From contig CAZFJL010000005.1 of NCBI GenBank assembly GCA_964518905.1, positions 1 through 64,000 on the forward strand: a stretch of 64,000 bases of DNA. The letters are read 5' to 3'. This DNA comes from RDYZ01 sp964518905. Its GTDB lineage: Bacteria; Cyanobacteriota; Cyanobacteriia; Cyanobacteriales; Geitlerinemataceae. Both the position numbers and the translations under genes were made by a program. A model generated the notes under the pieces. That model was not told the origin of the DNA and searched no databases. It saw only the letters and a program-made list of their open reading frames with translations. Below are positions 8,168 through 16,464 of the stretch, piece by piece (position 1 is the stretch's first letter; the number at the start of each line of letters is the position of its first letter).

Positions 8168-8936
8168 GAAATGAATCTCCAGTATGAGTATCTAAAATGA
8201 CAACACTTTGAACCAGCTCGAATCTCCCAAAGATATTTGGTAAAAACGAACTATTGCTCGGATGAATCGAATGTCACGATGCGACATGGAAAACGGTTCA
8301 AAACGTAGTTCACCGTGGGCTTTGTCGGGCGCATCTCGCTCGAAACAAACTTGATGGAACCGCTTGCTTATCGGCATCGCTCTGAAACGAAAACGGTTGT
8401 GCCGGACATGCTCTAAATTGTTCACAACTCGTATCGACACCGACAAAGACGCTGGAAAGCGAAAAGTAGTTAACCAATATCTCTCAATGCTGTTAAAACA
8501 GGCTGAGTTTGGGAAGGTCTCAATCCTGAAAAAGGCGAAAAGCAACCCAACAACAGGCCATTACTAAAGCCACTGAATAAAAGCGGACTGACACAGTAGA
8601 TTAACACTGAATCAAGCAACTGCTGATACGAGCGCTGATCTAACAATATTTTGTAGCATCTGCGACATTCAGTGATGAATCCTACGACTGTTCGCGTCTT
8701 TTGTGCAAGTACTTTGGCAAACTCCACGTTCGTTTAGAGTCTCCGAGTATCCCCCGGCGACTTCGTATATTCTAACCAAACAGGGCCAAGATGCGGACTA
8801 AAAGTCCGGGGATTGAGACCCACCCCAGAATGGTCAAGAGCGAAACGGTGCAAGTGATTGGTTTGCGTCCACACTATCACAGGGGATCGAAAAGTAACAA
8901 AAGTTTAAGAAAGTTTGAGCTTGATCTGGGAAATGT
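8168..8936. other. long non-coding leader of the RRM gene and intergenic DNA
   Basis: A 769-base gap between two minus-strand genes. Short open frames here have no convincing start, composition or family match. A small hairpin (CGGACT/AGTCCG) is at 8793-8808. Minus-strand TTGGTTAGAATATACG near 8764-8780 could include a promoter, which would make a leader of about 600 bases. No tmRNA, RNase P RNA or 6S RNA signature was recognised. Confidence 0.4.
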
Positions 8937-11522
8937 CTAGAAGCCCCCTCTCGCAAGAATGACGGCTCCCCAAACGGCGCAGAGGCTCGCGAGAGCTGTT
9001 GACCACAGTGGATGACCATTTTGGGGGGAGGCGATCGCGGCTGGTGTATTGGCTTTAGGGGAGGAAAGGTTGCGAGATTTGCCGGATGCTGGCGGATCGT
9101 GGCTCGGTGTGCCGATCGCGTCGAGACGGTCAACGTCAATCCAGGGGGTGACACCGCGCCGAAACCAGCCAGTGATCGTCACGGGCTGACCGATGAAACG
9201 AGTGGCGCGATCGTGGGTCGGCAGCAGCCAGCCTAGCCAGCCGGTACGATCGAGGTAGTGCAGCGGCCAGAGCGTAGAGCCATCATCGAGCCAGAGATCT
9301 TGGCCAAACCAGTTGCCGACACTGCGACGCCCGACGAGCGTACCGCTGAGTCGTAGGGTGCGACTGTCGATCGGCAAACTATCGGGATCAAGTGTCCAGC
9401 GATCGAGATCGGGATCGGCGTTCAAGGCGTAGGGTTTGAAATCGGGAAAAAATCCATTGATACGCAAAACCGTCCCGATCGCAAAGCCTTCGAGCACAAG
9501 ACCAAGCGTGAGCCACGGCCAATCGGCCTGTAGCCACGATAGCGATCGCCACTGGAAAACCTGCCCCACCGTCCCCAAACTGGCCGCGATCACGACCAAT
9601 CCGACAGCGGCCACAATCCCGATTAACGGGGTCATATTCTGCATCAAGCCCGCGCTTTCGAGCAAGCTGGCGGGTTCGATCGGCAAGCTGCGCGTGGGAG
9701 TGCGAGGGCGGCGGGGAGCCTTGGGATCGCGGCGAAACAGTTCGGGCGAAAATTCGGGTTCGATCTGGAAATGCTGGGCGAGGCGCGTGAGGCGATCGAG
9801 GCGTTGACCGAGGGGCGGATGGGCATCGCCGATCGCCAGCCAAGTGCTGTAGGGGGTGGCGGCGTCCCAGCCCAGACGCTCAAGCGGTGGGCGATCGAGA
9901 TCCGCACCGCACCAGAGACCGTGGCGCGGATTAATCGATCCGAGTAGTTCAAACCGTTCGCACAGGGTCGAGAAGGCGTGATCTCGGTCAAACTCGCGCC
10001 GTTGCGTCAGGGCTTGTTTGACGAGGCTGCGGGCGCGAGCGTTGGGATTGCCGGTGAGATTGGCCGCAAAGCGATCGGCGTAGGTTTGACGCAGGCGCGA
10101 CCAGGCCAGCAGCGGTAAACGCCACAGCCGATACAGACCATAGGCAAACGTCGCGATCGTTGCCGTCAGCCACAGCCCGGTTTCGGCGGCGATGATCCGC
10201 GCACTGGCGAGATCAAAACCAAACTGGGCGGGTCGATCGTGCTGCGTCCACTTTTGACAGCGATCGCCGATCTGGGTCAGTCCGTCGTACAGGATATACG
10301 GCAGTTGCAGCAGCGCCACGCTCACTGTGGCAAAAAAAACATCACGCTGTACGCCCGACGCGATTCCCGCTGCCACTTCGATCGCGATTTCATCCGCCGA
10401 AAGCGTCTCGATCGCGCCACTCGAAATCACGATCCGCAGCGACTTCTGACCGTAACCATAGGTCCACACAAATGCAGCGGGGCTCTTCAGGGTATAGAGC
10501 GCAGGCTTGGCACGTTTTTTATGTTGGGCAAACCGCGTCAGGAGTTGCGCGGCTTCGGGTGAATGTTTGGTGAGGCGATTATGGGTCAGCGGCTGGGCTC
10601 GATAGCGCCGGGTGAGTAAGAGGTCTAAGAGAAAGGGGGCAACGATGGTCAATACACCCAGCACGATCGCTAAACTCAGGTTGTGATTCAGATAAAACGT
10701 TTGGATTGGACGCAGACCAATCGCCAAGAAAGCATCGTTTCCTCGCTGCATGAGCCAGTGAGCCAGCATTGAACTCAGCGTACATAGGGTAATTGTGGCG
10801 ATGAGTTCCCGGCGTCGTAAATGCCCCGATCGGAGACCCTTCAGTCGCGTCCAACGATCGGCTCGATCGGCATTGCGCCACGTGCAGCCCTCGTTCTGAC
10901 TCTTTTTCTGATTTTCTAGCTGTTTTCCTGGTAGTGCTGTAGCGGAGACCTTCTGATGCGAGGGACTCTCACTGGGCGGCACATCCCGTGCCGTGGTGGA
11001 TTCTAAAGTCGGAAAAGTCGGACGAACCGGCGGTGGCGGCATCCGCAGTGCTTTGGCTCTGGGGATGGGTGAGGAACGTGGACGAGAGGTCGGAACGGCA
11101 GGTGACGATCGGCGTGGAGTCGAATCGACGATCTCCGGCGTTGTCAGGTCGGGAAGATCGGGTGAATCCGCGAGAGTTGGGGAATCGAGAAGATCGAAGG
11201 CATCCGCATTGAAGGGATTCTGTTGAACATCGGGCGGTGGCAATCTGAGTTCTGACGGCAGCACGATCGCGCGATCGCGCGTCTCAGAACCGGTCGGCGC
11301 AGCCCCCTCGTCGCCCTGATCCTTCGGCGAGATCGGCACAAATCCGGCACGACTTGACGACGGCGTGCCCAGGTTGCGATCGGGGCTAGACAGTGACGTG
11401 TTAGCGTGTGAGGCTGCCGCTGGAGTCTCCGAACTCGATGGCAGCGTGTCGTTTTCGTGATCAGGGGAAGGAATCGCCATCGCCATACCGGAGTGTGTCT
11501 TGAGCGGTGAATTTCGATGCAA
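8937..11522 (-). CDS. HtpX/M48-like membrane protein with destroyed zinc site (pseudo-protease)
   Basis: An 861-residue protein. Residues 1 to about 230 are Ser/Pro-rich and probably disordered. Then come membrane segments (near IATITLCTLSSMLAHWL and LSLAIVLGVLTIVAPF), an M48-like core, two more hydrophobic segments, and a C-terminal domain (near SGTLVGRRSVGNWFGQDLW and VTITGWFRR) that I recall in cyanobacterial HtpX-like proteins. Where the family has HExxH, this protein reads AGIAS (385-389) inside DEIAIEVAAGIASGVQRD. The third ligand region reads RQTYADRFA near residue 480, lacking the usual Glu. The surrounding fold is kept, including TGNPNARARSLVK. It is probably a non-catalytic homologue. 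In-frame ATGs at 11486 and 11480 are alternative starts. Confidence 0.7.
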   Translation of the reverse strand: MHRNSPLKTHSGMAMAIPSPDHENDTLPSSSETPAAASHANTSLSSPDRNLGTPSSSRAGFVPISPKDQGDEGAAPTGSETRDRAIVLPSELRLPPPDVQQNPFNADAFDLLDSPTLADSPDLPDLTTPEIVDSTPRRSSPAVPTSRPRSSPIPRAKALRMPPPPVRPTFPTLESTTARDVPPSESPSHQKVSATALPGKQLENQKKSQNEGCTWRNADRADRWTRLKGLRSGHLRRRELIATITLCTLSSMLAHWLMQRGNDAFLAIGLRPIQTFYLNHNLSLAIVLGVLTIVAPFLLDLLLTRRYRAQPLTHNRLTKHSPEAAQLLTRFAQHKKRAKPALYTLKSPAAFVWTYGYGQKSLRIVISSGAIETLSADEIAIEVAAGIASGVQRDVFFATVSVALLQLPYILYDGLTQIGDRCQKWTQHDRPAQFGFDLASARIIAAETGLWLTATIATFAYGLYRLWRLPLLAWSRLRQTYADRFAANLTGNPNARARSLVKQALTQRREFDRDHAFSTLCERFELLGSINPRHGLWCGADLDRPPLERLGWDAATPYSTWLAIGDAHPPLGQRLDRLTRLAQHFQIEPEFSPELFRRDPKAPRRPRTPTRSLPIEPASLLESAGLMQNMTPLIGIVAAVGLVVIAASLGTVGQVFQWRSLSWLQADWPWLTLGLVLEGFAIGTVLRINGFFPDFKPYALNADPDLDRWTLDPDSLPIDSRTLRLSGTLVGRRSVGNWFGQDLWLDDGSTLWPLHYLDRTGWLGWLLPTHDRATRFIGQPVTITGWFRRGVTPWIDVDRLDAIGTPSHDPPASGKSRNLSSPKANTPAAIASPQNGHPLWSTALASLCAVWGAVILARGGF

Positions 11523-11863
11523 CCTCGATCGTGTCTACAACCTCAAGGATGCTTCGAGGATATCGCACACCCCTTGAAGTCTGCCGTCCGCACCCTCCGG
11601 TTCACCTTGACGTCGATCAAAACTTGCGACAAACTTAATATTGGTCGTAGCCGCCACTGCTGCTTTCTGTTTAAATAACGTAAAACAGCGCGGGCAAAAC
11701 TTCGTAAATCTGGCACGGTCTTGAGTCAAGCCTCTTTGAGTGGTGAGTCCAGACCCTAAGCTCAAAAAATAGCTCCATCAAAGCCCCGCAGGATTCAAGT
11801 TAAACGCTCAGATATCCCGTTTTTACGCCCTTATATTGACACCGAGACTCGGGTCTCTTGCTT
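11523..11863. other. divergent intergenic region
   Basis: A 341-base gap between the HtpX-like gene (leftwards) and the DUF2997 gene (rightwards), so it should hold both promoters. A short minus-strand frame at 11535-11765 has no features of a real gene. Near 11841-11857 there is a small inverted repeat (GAGAC/GGGTCTC). No regulator box was recognised. Confidence 0.4.
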
Positions 11864-12079
11864 ATGGAAACGCTAGAGTTTGTCATCTATCCAGACGGTC
11901 GCGTTATTGAAAAAGTGACCGGCATTGAAGGTGCATCTTGCGCAGATGTTACCGCCGCGATCGAGGTGGAACTCGGTGTCGTCCTATCCAGCGAAAAGAC
12001 CTCTGAATTTTTCGCCCAATCTCACAACGATACGACCCAGAACCAAACTCGTAACACCCTTCACAGCGAGTGGTCTTAA
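11864..12079 (+). CDS. DUF2997 family small protein
   Basis: A 71-residue protein of the DUF2997 family, function unknown. The first half (METLEFVIYPDGRVIEKV, then GASCADVTAAIE) carries the family pattern: a short beta-hairpin read as 'peptide with phenotypic input' strands and a helix ending in a Cys-containing turn. The C terminus is polar and variable. Start taken at ATG 11864; a TTG two codons earlier is an alternative. It precedes a Ycf35 gene by 124 bases and a ferredoxin gene further on, a neighbourhood seen in other cyanobacteria, so the three may act together. Confidence 0.75.
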   Translation: METLEFVIYPDGRVIEKVTGIEGASCADVTAAIEVELGVVLSSEKTSEFFAQSHNDTTQNQTRNTLHSEWS

Positions 12080-12203
12080 AACATATCTATTGATCGATTT
12101 GTTTCAACATGCGATTAGTAGAATAGTTTTTTCTGCACATTCAACGTTTCCATTTTTTAAGTTTCCCCTTCTTCAACTTTTTTATTCGTCAAACTGTTGT
12201 CCT

Positions 12204-12590
12204 ATGTCCCACTTCAGCCACATCAAGACCAAAATCCGCAATCTCGGCACGCTGCAAGGAGCCCTCACAACCCTTGGCATCGACTGGAAAGCTGGCCCCA
12301 CGGATGTCCGTGGCTACCGTGGCCAAACCCACAGTGCTGATGTTGTCATCGAGCAAGACAATGGTTACGACATCGGATTTTCCTGGAATGGTGAGTCCTA
12401 TGAACTCGTCGCGGATTTGCAATACTGGGAACAAATGGGATCAGTTGATCGCTTCATTAGCAAAATCACACAGCAATATGCCTTTGACACCGTGATGCAA
12501 GAAACAGCGAAACAAGGTTTTCAAGTTGCAGAACAGAATAAGAACACCGATGGTTCGATTCGCCTCGTGTTGCAACGTTGGGTCGCGTAG
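12204..12590 (+). CDS. ycf35: Ycf35 (DUF1257) family protein
   Basis: A 128-residue protein of the Ycf35/DUF1257 family, conserved in cyanobacteria and in some algal plastid genomes, with no established biochemical role. It starts MSHFSHIKTKIRNL, which matches the usual family start, so the ATG at 12204 was chosen although the frame is open further upstream. Other conserved parts are ADVVIEQDNGYDIGF, the segment ADLQYWEQ, and a C-terminal strand IRLVLQRWV. No membrane segment or cofactor motif is visible. It lies between DUF2997 and a 4Fe-4S ferredoxin gene and is followed by a terminator, so it may be co-transcribed with DUF2997 but not with the ferredoxin. Confidence 0.88.
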   Translation: MSHFSHIKTKIRNLGTLQGALTTLGIDWKAGPTDVRGYRGQTHSADVVIEQDNGYDIGFSWNGESYELVADLQYWEQMGSVDRFISKITQQYAFDTVMQETAKQGFQVAEQNKNTDGSIRLVLQRWVA

Positions 12591-12775
12591 GTTGTTTTAA
12601 ATTTATCTGAACTTATCTGAACCGATAGTTCGGTATGGTCAAACGTTGAACGGGTTTTAGCCGATCGTTTCTACATCGCATCTCAAACCGAGAAAATCTT
12701 CAAGTACCATCTCCGAATCTGCATTAAGCAATCTATAACCTTTCGCTAGGTTGGGTTCAGATCTGGTTTAGACAT

Positions 12776-12807
12776 AAAGACGTGCGATCGCACGTCTTTT
12801 ATTTTTT
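12776..12807 (+). terminator. terminator after ycf35, built on a HIP1 octamer
   Basis: A perfect 24-base palindrome, AAAGACGTGCGA and its reverse complement, followed by TATTTTTTG. GCGATCGC (HIP1) forms its exact centre. It lies in the 306-base gap between ycf35 and the ferredoxin gene and implies that the ferredoxin has its own promoter. Nothing else was seen in this gap. Confidence 0.8.
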
Positions 12808-12896
12808 GTATTTGATGTTGGGTATTCGATCTTCAATACTGCATCATTGAATGGTCTGTACACGCATATACATCTGTTGATCAGACGTTTGCTGCT

Positions 12897-13388
12897 ATGA
12901 CTCCATCCGATCACGAATCCGAATTTACGCCCAACTTTTCTAACCTCTCCCCCGATTTAGATCGGTCGCATAACATACCCGATCGCAGTGGCTTCGAGCC
13001 AGAACTCGGCGCGGAATTGCGGCAGGATACGAGCGATCGAACCGGCTTCGAGCCAGAACTCGGCGGCTTTTTGCGCCAAAAAGGCGTATTTGTGGATGAA
13101 GTGACCTGTATCGGCTGCAAGCATTGTGCGCTGACGGCTCGCAACACATTTTATATCGAGCCGGATCTGGGTCGCGCCCGCGTGGTCAATCAGACGGGCG
13201 ACTCCGAAGACATTATCCAAGAGGCGATCGACACCTGCCCGGTGAACTGCATTCACTGGGTGGACTACACCGAACTGAAGCAACTCGAAACTGAGCGGGC
13301 GGTGACGCCGGTTCCGCGTGCGGGCTTGCCGATCGCCCGTGGACGTATGGGAGCTGAAACGCGCCGCCACCAGGCCGAGTCGTTATAA
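12897..13388 (+). CDS. 4Fe-4S ferredoxin with tandem N-terminal motif
   Basis: A small electron carrier. The C-terminal two thirds holds Cys71, Cys74 and Cys77 (CIGCKHC) and Cys114 followed by Pro (DTCPVNC), the ligand set of a single 4Fe-4S cluster; Cys118 is extra. The N-terminal 60 residues contain a duplicated motif, SGFEPELG at 31-38 and TGFEPELG at 49-56, each ending in LRQ, which I recall from this ferredoxin family in other cyanobacteria. The duplicated part may be a docking tail. It follows DUF2997 and ycf35, suggesting a shared redox function, though a terminator separates it from them. Partner enzymes are unknown. Confidence 0.87.
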   Translation: MTPSDHESEFTPNFSNLSPDLDRSHNIPDRSGFEPELGAELRQDTSDRTGFEPELGGFLRQKGVFVDEVTCIGCKHCALTARNTFYIEPDLGRARVVNQTGDSEDIIQEAIDTCPVNCIHWVDYTELKQLETERAVTPVPRAGLPIARGRMGAETRRHQAESL

Positions 13389-13406
13389 ATCTTGCAGCAG
13401 AACGTC

Positions 13407-14495
13407 CTACACGCCTGAATCCCCCTGGCGCTGTTGTTGCTGGTTGCGCTGCTGTTGACGCTGACGCAGCATGTTAGCCTGCACTTGGGCTTGCCATGCT
13501 GCAAGACGTTGTTGATCCGGACGCGGCGCGGCTTGACTGAGCGGACTAGAGGTGCGGATTACGTTATCGACCTGGGGCAGGGGCGGGCGATTGATCGCGG
13601 CCTTTTGCGCCGGTTGATGCTCCGGCTGGCGCATTTCCTTGATGGTGGCAATCAGGCGCGGGAAGAGACGACGGACGATATCGCGCTGCTGACGCTGAAT
13701 CGGGCCGACGCCGATCGAAAGTTGCTTGATATGCTCTTCGAGTTTGCGGATATTGCCCTGCACGGTCTCTAGGTTGGCATCATCGAGGGGAGCAAGCCGC
13801 GCTTTGACGACGCCGAGTTCGCGCTGGAGAACGGCGATCGCGCTTTCCACCCGCTGCGATTCGTTGCTTTGCTGCTGACGTGGGAGCATCTGAAACCATT
13901 CACGCAGCTCCGAGATTTGCGCCACCAAATGCCGTTCGCGTTCGCGCTGACGCCCCGTGAACTCCTGCATTTGGCGCAGGTCGTTTTGGAGCGTCACGAC
14001 GGCATCACGCAGAGCGGCGACCTGTTCGGGGCGTGTGGTTTGACGCAGTTCTTGGCGCAGGATTTCCACTTGCTGAACAGTTTCGCGGTTCGATCGCTCC
14101 AAACTCACGACCTGTTGCAACATCGGGTCAAGATTCACCGGATCGGGCAACAGCTTCAGGCTCTGTTGGAGCTGACCGACCGCCGAAACGTACTGCGTTT
14201 GCATCCGCTGCTGAAAGCGCTGTCGGTTAACGGTTCCCAAGCCCATCGCCAGGGTGAGCGGCAGGGCAAAATGGACGAGCTGCTGGGTCACGGCAGCAAC
14301 ACCGATTCCGATTCCCGCCCCGACGATCGAGGTCATTTCGAGGGCGTCGAGGGCGTCGAAGCGGCCTTTTTTCTCGGTCGGTTTACCCGACTTGCTCGAC
14401 TTACTTGGCTTGGCCGCTGCGGTCGGTCTCTGACTTGCCGATGATTCCGCAGGAGTGGCCGTTGTGGCGGAAGAACGCGATGGTGCTTTGGGCAT
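13407..14495 (-). CDS. hypothetical membrane-anchored coiled-coil protein
   Basis: Function not recognised. The 362-residue protein opens with a Ser/Thr/Lys-rich, probably disordered stretch (residues 1-45), followed by a hydrophobic segment (IVGAGIGIGVAAVTQQLV and ALPLTLAMGLG, about 55-85) likely to enter the membrane. The rest is long helices rich in Gln, Arg, Glu and Leu with heptad-like spacing, so a coiled coil is expected from about 100 to 270. The tail is very Gln/Arg-rich. It converges with the ferredoxin gene, with 18 bases between the stops. Shape resembles a structural or scaffold protein, but no family can be named. Confidence 0.6.
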   Translation of the reverse strand: MPKAPSRSSATTATPAESSASQRPTAAAKPSKSSKSGKPTEKKGRFDALDALEMTSIVGAGIGIGVAAVTQQLVHFALPLTLAMGLGTVNRQRFQQRMQTQYVSAVGQLQQSLKLLPDPVNLDPMLQQVVSLERSNRETVQQVEILRQELRQTTRPEQVAALRDAVVTLQNDLRQMQEFTGRQRERERHLVAQISELREWFQMLPRQQQSNESQRVESAIAVLQRELGVVKARLAPLDDANLETVQGNIRKLEEHIKQLSIGVGPIQRQQRDIVRRLFPRLIATIKEMRQPEHQPAQKAAINRPPLPQVDNVIRTSSPLSQAAPRPDQQRLAAWQAQVQANMLRQRQQQRNQQQQRQGDSGV

Positions 14496-14738
14496 GGTGC
14501 GCTAGAAGAGGGGAAGGGACGACACAACGGCGAAAATACCTCGGTCAGGATTAATTTCGCTGGATGGGCTGGCGATAAGTTTGCAACAGCACTGAGTCAG
14601 ACTCTTGACAATTGGCAAAAATAGTAAGCCAATTTTACCCTATTGAAAATCGGGATGCTCGATCGTGATCGGTTCAATCGCTCTCAAGTTCTAAACTGAG
14701 GCGAATGCTCGGTGACGGATAAATATTTCAGTCCACTC

Positions 14739-14996
14739 CTAAATCAACCAAGAAATCAGGGTCAGAGCGATTAAAACGATCAGCAGGCCGAGATTAATCG
14801 CCATATCGGTACGGCTGAGTAGCAAGGCTCGCCCAAAGAATTCACGCCCGCGATCGGTGAGAAAGCGGCGAACCCACAGCGGCACGCGATCGTACATCGG
14901 CTTATACTGAGCCACGCTCCGAGCCACACGAATCACGTTATAAACCGACAGGCCGGTTAACAGCAGGCGGTAAATCAAGAAAAAGTCGATCGCCAT
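14739..14996 (-). CDS. conserved small membrane protein
   Basis: Function not recognised. An 85-residue protein with a hydrophobic N-terminal segment (IDFFLIYRLLLTGLSVYNVI) and a strongly hydrophobic C-terminal one (LGLLIVLIALTLISWLI). The basic middle, YDRVPLWVRRFLTDRGREFF, reads like an amphipathic surface helix. Start chosen at MAIDFF (14996), because the three codons before it do not improve the product. The 243-base gap to the upstream gene carries no recognisable signal. Confidence 0.65.
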   Translation of the reverse strand: MAIDFFLIYRLLLTGLSVYNVIRVARSVAQYKPMYDRVPLWVRRFLTDRGREFFGRALLLSRTDMAINLGLLIVLIALTLISWLI

Positions 14997-15050
14997 AGGT
15001 CGCAACAGTGGGAGAAGCCTCTAAATTCTCTGTTTGGTTAGTCTGAGCTT

Positions 15051-15112
15051 GGTAGGGTGGGCATTGCCCACCATAACGGATACTTCTCGCTGGTATTGAT
15101 CGTGGTGGGCTA
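15051..15112. repeat. nested palindromic repeat, GGGTGGGC family (copy 3, decayed right half)
   Basis: The left half, GGTAGGGTGGGCATTGCCCACC, is intact (bases 15051-15072), while the right half only keeps GTGGTGGGCTACG, having lost the GATGCCCACCC part. It lies in the 217-base gap between divergent genes. Confidence 0.7.
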
Positions 15113-15213
15113 CGAAACTGAGTTTGAGCCTGAGTTTGAGTTTATAGTCATTCGATATCAGAATGAGACACGTTTCCTATCCGCTTGGTTAAACCCGCTT
15201 TCCTGCACGCTTC

Positions 15214-16464
15214 ATGACCGATCTCCCCGACCTGCAACCGCTCTACGAACATGTCCGTGCTAATCCGAAGGTCGCACTGTCGTACCTCAATCTCGGAAAA
15301 GCCCTCGAACTTCATCAACGCCCGATCGCCGCGCTCCGCAGCTATCAACAGGCCGTCAAACTTCGTCCCAACTATGCCGAAGCGCAATTTTGCCTCGGTC
15401 GTCAGTGGTGGCAGCAGGGTGATCTCGAAGCGGCGCGATCGCACTTTGAGCAAGCCGCCGAGTTGCGCGTCCCAGGTGTCCCCCTCGCGCTCCATTTTAA
15501 TCGCGACTTGATCTACGGCCATCACGGGATGCGCGATCCCTGGCTGTTGTGGGATGGCCATGTTTATCGGCTGTACTATCTCGCTGGACTGTGGGATGAA
15601 CCATCGCGATCGATTCACACCGCGCATTCTGAAGATTTAACCACCTGGCACTACGACGGGACGATCATCACCGCTCCAGACGCGACGATCAGCTTTGGTG
15701 GCGGCACGACGCGGATCATCAACAATCTTTACCATCTCTACTACTCCGTGCGTCAGCAGACGGACGCGGGAGAACGCGAGACGATCGCCCTGGCAACATC
15801 ACCCGACAGTCTGAACTGGGAAACCATCAACCACGACGCGATCGCCCTAGACCCGCAATACTACGCGCCCCACCACTGGCAAAACCCGAACTTCTTCGTC
15901 GATCCCAAGACCAATAAAACCTATTTCTTTCTGGGGGCGAGTGCTGCAAGCTGTGGTGACTCGGACTATCGCGGCTGTGTTGCGATGGCGGTTGGCGATC
16001 GAAACAGCACCAACTTGACGACACTACCGCCCGTGTTGTTGCAATTGGCCGGTCAAACGGGATCATCGGCCTTCGGACGCATCGATCGCCCCCAAATCAC
16101 CCTGGCGAATGATCAGTACTATTTGACCTTTTCCTGCCCAAGCGATCGCCTGCATCCCGACTGGCGATCGCGCCAAGTTCCGCGTCGCTTAAGCGAATCC
16201 TCGATGTTCTGCTACGTCTCCGACTCGATCACAGGCCCCTATCGACCCTTTCCCGAGGATGAACCCTTTGTTTGGGGTAGCGAACGCACGCGGCTAGCGC
16301 GATCGGGAATATTTTTTGATAACCCACACCGGCAGTTGTTTGCGTATGGCAATTATCCCCAATCCCAGCTTTTAGAAGTCTCTAAGCGCTTTCAGATCGG
16401 TTGGAATGGCACAAAGATCGGGATTATGTTCAACTTGCAGCTAGACGAGACTCGGGGTCGTTAA
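15214..16464 (+). CDS. TPR domain fused to a GH43/GH68-like five-bladed propeller
   Basis: Two domains. Residues 10-85 contain two TPR units (ALSYLNLGKALELHQRP and AEAQFCLGRQWWQQGD). Residues about 100-400 look like a five-bladed propeller of the GH32/43/68 glycosidase clan: RDPWLLWDG at 107-115, NPNFFVDPKTNKTYFF at 224-239, DRPQI at 291-295 and SDSITGPYRP at 336-345, the last very like levansucrase-type GH68. By eye the catalytic positions read Asp108, Asn224 (where the family has the Asp of RDP) and Asp291 (where GH68 has Glu), so normal hydrolysis is doubtful. No signal peptide is seen, implying a cytoplasmic role. Substrate unknown. Ends four bases inside the convergent aldolase gene. Confidence 0.65.
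   Translation: MTDLPDLQPLYEHVRANPKVALSYLNLGKALELHQRPIAALRSYQQAVKLRPNYAEAQFCLGRQWWQQGDLEAARSHFEQAAELRVPGVPLALHFNRDLIYGHHGMRDPWLLWDGHVYRLYYLAGLWDEPSRSIHTAHSEDLTTWHYDGTIITAPDATISFGGGTTRIINNLYHLYYSVRQQTDAGERETIALATSPDSLNWETINHDAIALDPQYYAPHHWQNPNFFVDPKTNKTYFFLGASAASCGDSDYRGCVAMAVGDRNSTNLTTLPPVLLQLAGQTGSSAFGRIDRPQITLANDQYYLTFSCPSDRLHPDWRSRQVPRRLSESSMFCYVSDSITGPYRPFPEDEPFVWGSERTRLARSGIFFDNPHRQLFAYGNYPQSQLLEVSKRFQIGWNGTKIGIMFNLQLDETRGR

Noticed and set aside
8192..8727. Several short frames on both strands upstream of the RRM gene
   Set aside because: None has an SD site, a family motif or typical codon use; the region is better read as a leader.
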